A stretch of 64,000 nucleotides of DNA, taken from contig CM049307.1 of assembly GCA_026874595.1 (NCBI GenBank), positions 53,608,370-53,672,369 on the forward strand, given 5' to 3'. The DNA is from Sipunculus nudus. Taxonomy: Eukaryota; Annelida; Sipuncula; Golfingiida; Sipunculidae. The stretch's first letter is position 1, and each line of letters starts with the position of its first letter. The notes beneath the pieces were generated by a model that worked only from the letters and a program-made list of their open reading frames with translations, had not been told where the DNA came from and did no database searches. Positions 55,971 to 64,000 of this stretch are shown here, piece after piece. Position numbers and translations under genes: made by a program.

Positions 55971-58596
55971 CTGAAACGAGTATGTTAAGTTCTATCTAAA
56001 GTCATGAATGTGAGATATCATGTAAACAGAACTATATACACAAGTATTTGGGCCTTTAGAGAACTCTACGTGTCCGTCTGGCTGATTACTGTTTATTGAT
56101 TATCGTGAATTCTCAGCATAATAAACCCTGAAAAAAAAACCTTTCTGTGGTCTATATTTCCGTTACCTATAAATTTCATGCACCATGTCTTGAAAACCCT
56201 AGGTACTTTGGTTGCCCCGTTTTACAACATAATGTAAATGTCTGTATACCATTCCTTGACTTATGTTAGACTAAATCCTATTTCATTTTCTGTAATAATA
56301 GATGAAAGCCTGACCGTTTGCGTAAGTATGATAGAATGCGCAAGTAATGTGAGACAATTATGGCACAATATCTAATATAACTTCAAAGAAAATGACAGTT
56401 CTCTCTGAAAGTTACACACTTCTGACTTAAAACTATGTACATATTTATATTACAATTAAAAGTCTGAGGTGTAAAAGTTTGGCATCTTACGTGAATCAGG
56501 ATGATGACCAGGGCTATAATAACCTGATAGCGGGACTCAATGAGAGGAGGTCTCTGTTTTGTCCGTTTGCCAGCCTGAAAAATTCGGTAGATGCGGTTTG
56601 TCTTGGTGACGAGTGGTCCATACAAGGACGTGAAAGTCAGGCCGATCCCATAAAGGTGCACAACGCATTTAGCGTCAGTCAGCGCCCCAATGAATGTAAA
56701 CACTAACGCATATGATAAAATGATGCCAACCAGCATGATGTAACTTAGCTCACGGCTGCAGGCTTTAATCAAGACCTGCTGGTTGTTTATCACGTACATC
56801 ACTAATACACCACAACTAATGATAATTCCCAATCCGGATACAGAAGCACAAATGATGCCCAAAGCATGGTGCCATTGTAGGAAACTCGGCTTAATGTCGA
56901 CGCAGGTGGCACGGGTTTCTTGATCTGGCCATGTGTGGTTTGAGCATGTGATGCAACGCAACCACCCGTTCACAGGAACTGATATTTGGTTGTCTTGGCA
57001 ACGTTCACAATCCCAGCAACATTTAGCTTCCCTCCTGTGTTGTTGTTCTCCGATTTTGCAGGGGGCGCTGCAGCGGGATAGCGGGATAGCGCCCCCTGGC
57101 CAACTTAATTCAGTGCTAAAATTAAGCGATGCCGTGTGCGTATTCCAGTGTGCAACCTTATCCAGGATGTAAGCGGTACCTCTCTTTTGGAAATGAAGTA
57201 CTTCGTATGCCGGGACACCGTCCCCGGTTATGTCGTATTTGATATGCCCAGTCTCCCCGATGAAGCTTGTGTTGCGGAGATACTCGAGTAGATGGTCATC
57301 AACGCACTCTTCTAGGTCTTCCACTGTTAGGTTGAGGCAGTGCTGTTTAATAACCGAATCCAAGGCGTACGCATAAGAATATACTGTGTCAAAACATGCT
57401 GATGCATACACTTCAGGCTTATAGTGAATACTTTGGTCAAGGCCATAGGTGGAATTGCATGTTTTACTTTTTATCGAGCAATCCATTGCCCATTCCCAGT
57501 ATTTTGCAAACCACGGATTTTGCTTCCAGGTATCTGGTGTTAGAGTCCGAAAGTGCTTGTCAAAACGAGGAACATTCTTCAACCGGAAGTTGACAGAAAG
57601 TGTACCCACCGCTTCTTCCTCTATACCATGGAACTCTTCCAAATTTCTACCCCAGGCGTCGCTGGCGATGAAAGTCAGCTTAACTTTTTCTTGCCCCGTA
57701 TTCAGCTTTCTGAATACCTCAAGAATCCTCCGAGCTTGTGAACCATACAGGAACATTATCACAACGGAGGCTTTGTCTCCGATCCTGATGAGATTTCCCA
57801 CAATACTTACGTAATCATCTTCTTTAAGTGCCGAATTTATTTCGTATGTCTCTGCGTAGCAAATTCCTCGTTTTTCTGCCTCCTGTTTTAAAGCGTTGTA
57901 AGCTTCAGTTCCATACGTTCCCTCTGCATATACTACGGAGACAAAGGTCCAGTTAAACCGCTCAAGCAAATCAAGAATCGCTTCAATCTGATATCTATCT
58001 GACGGGATAGGGCGCTGAAAGTAAGGATACTTTTCTTTGTTGCTTAGTGCAGAGCTGCTTGACATGTAACTAATCTGAGGGATTTTAAAAGCAGTCAACA
58101 TGTTCGCAACTTGGACGGATAAGGGACTGCTTTCTGATGCTATAACGCCGATGACGTTATACTGTTGAACGGTGTCGTTTTCACAAGGGTCAGGCAAAAT
58201 CGGTGTGATTCCAGCATGTCTCGCGCATCTCCCAGCCATCCCGGATTTCCGAAACCTGAGAGTTTGCGCTAGTGCTGTGATATCCTTGTTGCAATCATCG
58301 AAAAAGACGAATCCAAGGGTGTGGTTGTTGAGAAGATTTGGGTTACGGTTGATTTCTTCAATGGCGAACACGATCGCTTCCATCCGCTGTAGCAACCCGA
58401 GGCTTGAGACTTCATTGCTGCAAAAGGCGCTCCGGTTATACCTGTGTACCGGCATCAACACACCGAGGTTAAACGTCCCCTCCTTGCTGTATGTAACACT
58501 TGGGAGGTTTTGGATATACAGATTGGATGTGTGGCTACTATATACCATCACCCAAAGTGTGACAACCACCGGCAGCACCCGAAAATGAAGCCTCAT
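55431..58596 (-). CDS. Metabotropic glutamate receptor-like class C GPCR, two coding exons
   Basis: Exons 58596-56491 and 55970-55431 join in phase 0 (IH-AVLLTIG) to 881 residues. It should be a plasma-membrane receptor for an amino-acid-like ligand, acting through G proteins. Order: signal peptide (MRLHFRVLPVVVTLWVMVYS), Venus-flytrap domain (about 30-480), nine-cysteine domain (about 508-566), seven membrane spans, short tail. mGluR hallmarks: QRMEAI (Arg71, equivalent of mGluR1 Arg78), SSPLSVQVANML, FKIPQISYMSSSSALS, PSD (Asp200), GTYG (Tyr228), ASDAWGR (Asp313), RELSYIMLVGIILSY, TKTNRIYRIF (664-673), and MYIPKLF after TM7. The residue equal to mGluR1 Tyr74 is Leu and the Lys409 equivalent is not clear, so glutamate itself is unproven. 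Start: the ATG at 58596 gives a clean signal peptide; an earlier in-frame ATG (58635) follows a stop codon directly, and a good splice acceptor (CTTACTTTCAG) lies between them. Confidence 0.9.
56491..58596 (-). CDS. mGluR-like exon: signal peptide to TM5
   Basis: One large exon holding the whole extracellular region and TM1-TM5 start; donor ATTCAC|GTAAGA. A possible acceptor CTTACTTTCAG with exon start at 58619 suggests the 5' UTR is split. If the ATG at 58635 were used, thirteen residues would be added in front. Confidence 0.9.
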
Positions 58597-60719
58597 GTCT
58601 TTCGCAAACGTTGGTTTCCCTGAAAGTAAGACCATTTATGATAAACTGTACCCCGCTGGTATAGTTAAGAGTTAAATGTGTCATTATTTTTTCTGCAAAA
58701 AAGTGAGTTTTGTCTGATGCTAAGATTCCTGGTTTTTTTTATTAAATTCAACATAAATTTTACCAAATTTTCTCTTTTTCTGTATCCATGTATCCGTTTT
58801 GCAATATGGCCAAAATTAAATGATTTGTTATTTATTTAAATCAACTATATATTGAAATAACCTGTTATAACATAGAGTTTCAAATGAGATCTAACGATTG
58901 ATCTCTGACACATCATATTAATCACATCAAAACTACGCAAAAGCTTGAATTAAGGCAATATCAGTGTATTTTAGATAAAATAATTGAACGTCATATCAAT
59001 CATTTTACAAACACACAAAGTTTGCAAAATCAGGCTTTTATAACATTTTTCAGAACTCCATTGAAAAATGTTTCTGGCTAATTAAATGCAAACTGGGTTA
59101 TATATTCCATTCAATTATTGAGAGGCTGCAGCCACAATTTGACAGGATTAAACTGTTATCAGATTATCAATATATCAGCTCTGCCATACGACTGATATCT
59201 CGGACATAAGTAAAACTTTCCATATACAAGTTCAATGTCGTATAGAAGCAAAATAAAAATATTAGACACATTTGCACATACCTTCATCGAATCATTCTAG
59301 GATGTTGCTAGACACAGACTCCTATATATGTGCTGTCAATCCATGCAGGCTTGGGACATTCTGAAACAAACCGATGCAATGTGGTCAAACAGTGGCGCAG
59401 AATAAATACAATGACACACTTAAATTATTTAATTCATCGGACTGATATCTTCACAAAAGCTTCTTGTTGAAACACTCCAAAGAATATATTAGGGAAACGC
59501 TGGGGAAACACATGACTGGAATTGGTAATAAGGGCGAGTCGACAAACAAAACCCGAGAGCGTTTTGTGTACCAACCCCTCGTGCCTGGTCCTTTTTTCCT
59601 GGGTTTGCTAGATGAAGGGTCTGCAAGTGTGGTTAATGTTGATTTCTGATGGCGGAGCACCCCGGAGGATGGGGAGGGTATCTTACTACATCCACCAATT
59701 ACATTACCATTGACTGATTGTGAAGTGTACTCAATAACCTCTTTTCATGACGCGCCCGTCTTCACGTTCCGAAGCAAGACGGATTATGATAAATATGTCT
59801 GTCAAAAAAGCCAATTAAGTTGTTGTCGGCTTTTTGCCATTGTCTTGGCTGCCGACCCTTGTGGTGAAATCACCACATCAATGCCATATATTATACATGC
59901 ACCATTTAATTTCTTTGTTTTTCTATGCCTGTCCTTAAATAAGATAGTAAGGTTTGTACAGGTGTCTTATTTTTTTTTTAAATATTTTTGTATTTTTTAT
60001 TACACGGTCAATGTCCATTAAAGTTGTAAGAGTTGTAAACAACAAACTTCACTTGGGCATTCAATAAACCACATAATATAAAATGACCTGACTCCCCTTA
60101 AAAATAACTCATTTTCGAATCTTCCGGTTCCTTATATTAGACTCCGTGATCAATCCGAAGGTAGGCTATTTAAATGACCACCAGCCAAGAACGAGGTTTG
60201 GACTGATAACACTTGCATGGCTTATATGTCCTAGAATTCTCCGCCAGTTCCTTTTAAAAAGAAACTGCTAGTTCACTGCGAAAGACAACTAGTTACAATA
60301 TTAACTGTAAATGTCAAACTACACAATTAAGAGTTTCTTTAAATTACCGAAATACCCTCGTCGGTATAGTAAAATGACCGCTAAATCTTAATCAGAAAAG
60401 GCTACAGAAACTCCTGAAGAAGGGATCAAAGAAGAAAATAATAATGTTCCTACAATATCAGCAGGACCATGAGGATATTCGTTAATAGATGATTTCATTT
60501 TAATAAATACTTAAATTTTAGTTGACTTTTTTGAATGAAAATTCAATTTATACCAGAAAAAAATATTGATGAATTATACTTACATGAACACAATGGAAAT
60601 AAAATTTTCACTTGAGTTAAAATGGAGCGATCACTGCCTTGGTTTTGTTGTTTGGATCCTTTGGAGGTTTTTCCGGCAATTAAAGGTGGAACAAATAGCT
60701 ATTGTCCGAGAGATACAGG

Positions 60720-60960
60720 ACTTAATCGGTCGGCGGCACGCCCTGCCGACGGTGCGTCACTCATTGATACCCGAGTCATTGCAGCTCACTTGGCAGCGCA
60801 CGTTTCCCTCGGAGCTGCATCTGCGGCAAGCGGCTTCGGATTACAACTTATCGCCTTATCACAAGGCTCCTGAAATATGGCCGGCCTATGGCGGCACCAC
60901 CATCATGATATGCTAGGGAGCGGCCGCTTAGGTAATTGATCAAAGTGTCCGCGGAGGTCA
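60720..60960. promoter_or_regulatory. CpG-rich patch, candidate promoter or 5' UTR exon
   Basis: A GC- and CpG-rich island (CGGTCGGCGGCACGCC, CTGCCGACGGTGCG, GAGCGGCCGC) in otherwise AT-rich DNA about 2.1 kb upstream of the receptor start codon. It does not read as a known protein. Promoter or untranslated exon of the receptor gene is a guess from position and composition. Confidence 0.25.
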
Positions 60961-61379
60961 TTTCAAGTGCTGATTGATGCTTACTGTCTTTACGGTAGCT
61001 TAACGTGTGTGGCATTATACCTGTACTCTGGGTGAAATAACAACGATACGCCAAGCTATGGGATTATCTGTGGATTTGTATTCCCTGATATTACATAAAA
61101 AGTTGATAAATTGTCTCGACTTGTCTTATGAAAAGATTATCTCATGACGAAATATCATTTCTACTTTTCAGTTATTATGATCTGGGGAGAAAGTTTTACA
61201 CCCGTCATAACATAATGAGTTAAAATCTTTCATTTATTTTTCCTACGTTATGGTTCTTTGAGGAAATATGGAAAAAATGCAGCTTTATGATTTACAGAAT
61301 GTATTTCAATGTGTATGTTTATAAACAAACTCATGTACTTTAGTATTACCACCGTGAACGTTTACAATTATATCTATGC

Positions 61380-61401
61380 TTATATATATATATATATATA
61401 T
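61380..61401. repeat. Short (TA)n microsatellite
   Basis: TA dinucleotide run of about 22 bp. Confidence 0.9.
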
Positions 61402-62458
61402 GTTCATGTAAGGGATAATTTATTCAATTCACCTGCTCTTTCAGTGCATGAAAGTTTCATAATTGTACCTTTATTTTTGTCTTGGCTGTTTGATCGTTTT
61501 TCTGTTAGCAGCCTCACTCTACAGGTTTATGGCCATACTTTGCCTATATTTCTCGGAGGATCAAGGTTGTGCTTAAGGAACACTAAATGACAACTTATAG
61601 ATACGCTTAATCCCCAAGATGTTTTAATATGTTTAATGTATTTAACAGATTCTTTGCCATTGGGAGAGGGGACACTTTGTTTTTTCTGACCGAGAACAAC
61701 TGTTATTCACTGGTATTAGGGCCTGTCTTTGTTCTGACTAGCAGAGCTTACCTGTGATACAACCATCGAGTTGGTGAGCCGTGACACACATTCCACTCGC
61801 ATTTATATTTTTTGTTTAGACTCCTGTTACATGCACACAGTAAATCAGAATAATAAGAGTGATCAGAATACTGGCGGAGGTAAATAATTAATGCGGTCTC
61901 TGACTGCCTTCTCGTTACAACAATAATTTAAACATTATTAATTCCGTCTTCCACTAATAATGGTTTTCGTTGTAACGATTCATAAAGTATATTTGAGAAA
62001 ATATTCTCAGCTAGGACATCAAACTTATTGCATTTGTATTTTAATATTCACACACAAACAGTTTCACTTTTATGTTTTATATTATGGTAATGAATAAAGT
62101 AAGGAAGATCAAACGTTATCGCTTTTACTTTGAAATTTGGCATTAATCCTGTGCTCTGATATAAAAGTCTCATATTCAATTGGTGTTTTAATGTTAAAGT
62201 GCAAATAATACTCCATTTATTCATTAACGTTGCATCAAAAGCGGTCAGGTCCATAATTTGCTTCGATCAAAAAATTTTGTTAATCCTGATCGGCTAAAAT
62301 AGAACAAAATATTAACCAATGTATTTTACATGTAGTGTACCTTCGGTAGAGTGGTTTCGCTGGTAATGGATGACGTCCCCAGCGAAGCGTACCATAATAT
62401 AATCAATCATAAATAGACACACCGACATTGGTCAACAAAGCAAATTCTGGTCATAAAG

Positions 62459-62544
62459 CTTCCATGCATTCTGTGAAAGGATGAGACTTAATGTCGTAAA
62501 ACTTCCATGCATACAGTGAAAGGATGATTCCTAATGTCGTAAAT
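62459..62544 (+). repeat. Tandem duplication of a 43-bp unit
   Basis: CTTCCATGCAT...GTGAAAGGATGA...TAATGTCGTAAA occurs at 62459 and again at 62502, with few differences. Confidence 0.9.
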
Positions 62545-64000
62545 GGAAGTTACGCAATTTATCCTCCTATAAATACTGAACTTTATTTACATGTGAATTT
62601 AGAGAGTAAATCTACTGTATGAGTCAAATATAAACGTTGGATAAAAATAAGTAAGGTCTCTTGTTCGTTATTGTGAAAGTTTATTTTAATGTAAAAATAC
62701 ATCGATAGCCGAGCAGGGTACCTGTGCATGTGTGATTCCATGACAATCTCCCAAACACTAGATCAACGATTTTCTGTACTCTGTAGAGTCTATAGTAGAT
62801 TTAAAGGGGCTTATTCTGACAGCTGACGTCTATTAACTAAAGATAATCCCTGAACCTTTCTTCAAAAATAAGTCAGAAAATCACAATGCAGACAGGATTT
62901 CGTTTTGTTTATATTTACGTGTTTACAACATGTGGGGGGCGCAAAAAAATCCAAACACATTCAAGAAGGACAACTTGCGGCAAGTCAGACGAACCAGAGG
63001 TTTGCCAAGAGCATTTTGCAACTAGTTACTTACAACTTCAGCACATTTGTAACCAACCACTTTAGGTTACATTTTTTTTTCTGTTTATCATCATCGAAGC
63101 TTGTAGCTTGTTTACTAATATCTTGTTGATAAACAAGCGCATACATCTGACAGAGTGGCATTATAAGGACTTTTCTCAACAGGAATTAAGGCACAATTCA
63201 CTAATATGTACACAGAGAATAGGCCAGAAATCACATAAATACAGTGAAGATAGATGATAAGTTGAATTTGAAGGAGCTGATAAGGCATTGGGTTGGAAAG
63301 AGCCAAATATAAATCACCACGTGAACCACATGAACTATATTAAATCGCATACGTAACGCTTCGTCTCGGACGGCACTTGGTCAAGTCACTTTTACGTTAA
63401 TCGTTAATCGACATCAGAGGAAATCTTTTGAAAGTGACCCGCCGCGATTGTAATAGTTCGTTGACCATCACGTTTAACTAATAGACTGGCTGTATATACT
63501 TTGGTTTAGTAATAAGAACTATTCTACATGTTACCAGAACTTTCCGCCATTTGGTAATCTAAAACTTGAATTGATGTGTTGTTTTATTTTATTTGTGGGG
63601 GAAATCCTATATTGCGTAATCTGTATACGAAATTACCCTGCGTGTTCACTGGTTGTAACACAGACGTATAATAGTAAGTGCATGTTCTTAAATTTCTAAA
63701 AGTATAGCGCAGTTAGACCGCAGAAAAAAAAGTGAAGATTCTCAAAACTCTGTTTAAAAGTGAGCTCCGTGAAAGCTGGATGTACATGCTACGTCTGGCA
63801 TCACTTGTATATATTGATGAAACGCAGGCGTACATATAGCGTTATCTGTACGCCATAATACGCTAAGCGCACGTTTTAACATTGTGATCGTCGGAAATAA
63901 GCTTGGATCACCTCGAACGCCCACACCTATTTTTTTCCCAGTGAAGATAAGAAGACTGGGAGGAGAAACATATTAATATAAAAGAACAGTTTGATGAGTA

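Larger units (their letters stand above)
58700..64000. other. Gene-free 5' region of the mGluR-like gene to window end
   Basis: AT-rich DNA with no recognised exon on either strand. It should contain the promoter and any 5' UTR exon of the receptor. Reading frames at 59710-60021, 60566-60916, 61309-61590 and 62905-63129 have no domain features. Confidence 0.45.

Noticed and set aside
60566-60916. Two overlapping plus-strand frames in the CpG-rich patch
   Set aside because: Frames are open mainly because the patch is GC-rich; no family resemblance and no splice-supported continuation.

Overview
This is a piece of an animal nuclear genome. The genes are split by GT-AG introns of about 0.5 to 8 kb. 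The DNA is AT-rich, full of (TA)n runs and packed with interspersed repeats. The window holds four protein-coding genes and no ribosomal RNA, tRNA gene, CRISPR or operon structure. The protein families are general metazoan ones. The repeat load (array-carrying elements with CCGT-type microsatellites and 140-280 bp monomers, GTGACCTTGACCTTTGACC repeats, a tRNA-derived SINE) looks like a marine lophotrochozoan, most plausibly a mollusc. That assignment is an inference.

Layout. 1-5.0 kb: a 1.4 kb non-autonomous hAT element with a perfect 8-bp target duplication, otherwise no recognisable gene. 5.0-13.3 kb, plus strand: the last three exons of an SPSB3-like SPRY/SOCS-box gene; its first intron holds a pogo-like element with a Helitron-like tandem-array element nested inside it. 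13.3-30.2 kb: gene-free, with a 32-bp minisatellite of 25 copies, a SINE with a 16-bp target duplication, several MITEs and a repeat carrying nuclear-receptor-like sites. 30.25-31.75 kb, minus strand: an intronless endoglycoceramidase (GH5) gene. 36.0-54.1 kb, minus strand: a complete eight-exon synaptotagmin-15-like gene. Its first coding exon (54017-54113) was found from splice phase and the reading-frame join, and the eight exons give a 448-residue protein. 55.4-58.6 kb, minus strand: a two-exon metabotropic-glutamate-receptor-like class C GPCR. 58.7-64 kb: no gene recognised; a CpG-rich patch at about 60.7-60.95 kb could be its promoter or 5' UTR.

The four genes do not form a pathway. SPSB3-like is a cullin-5 substrate receptor, endoglycoceramidase is a secreted glycolipid hydrolase, SYT15-like is a membrane-trafficking C2 protein, and the GPCR is an amino-acid-type receptor. 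The most distinctive feature of the window is its repeat ecology. At least eight loci carry short head-to-tail arrays, each with its own monomer, and two of them end in a Helitron-type CTAG|T terminus.
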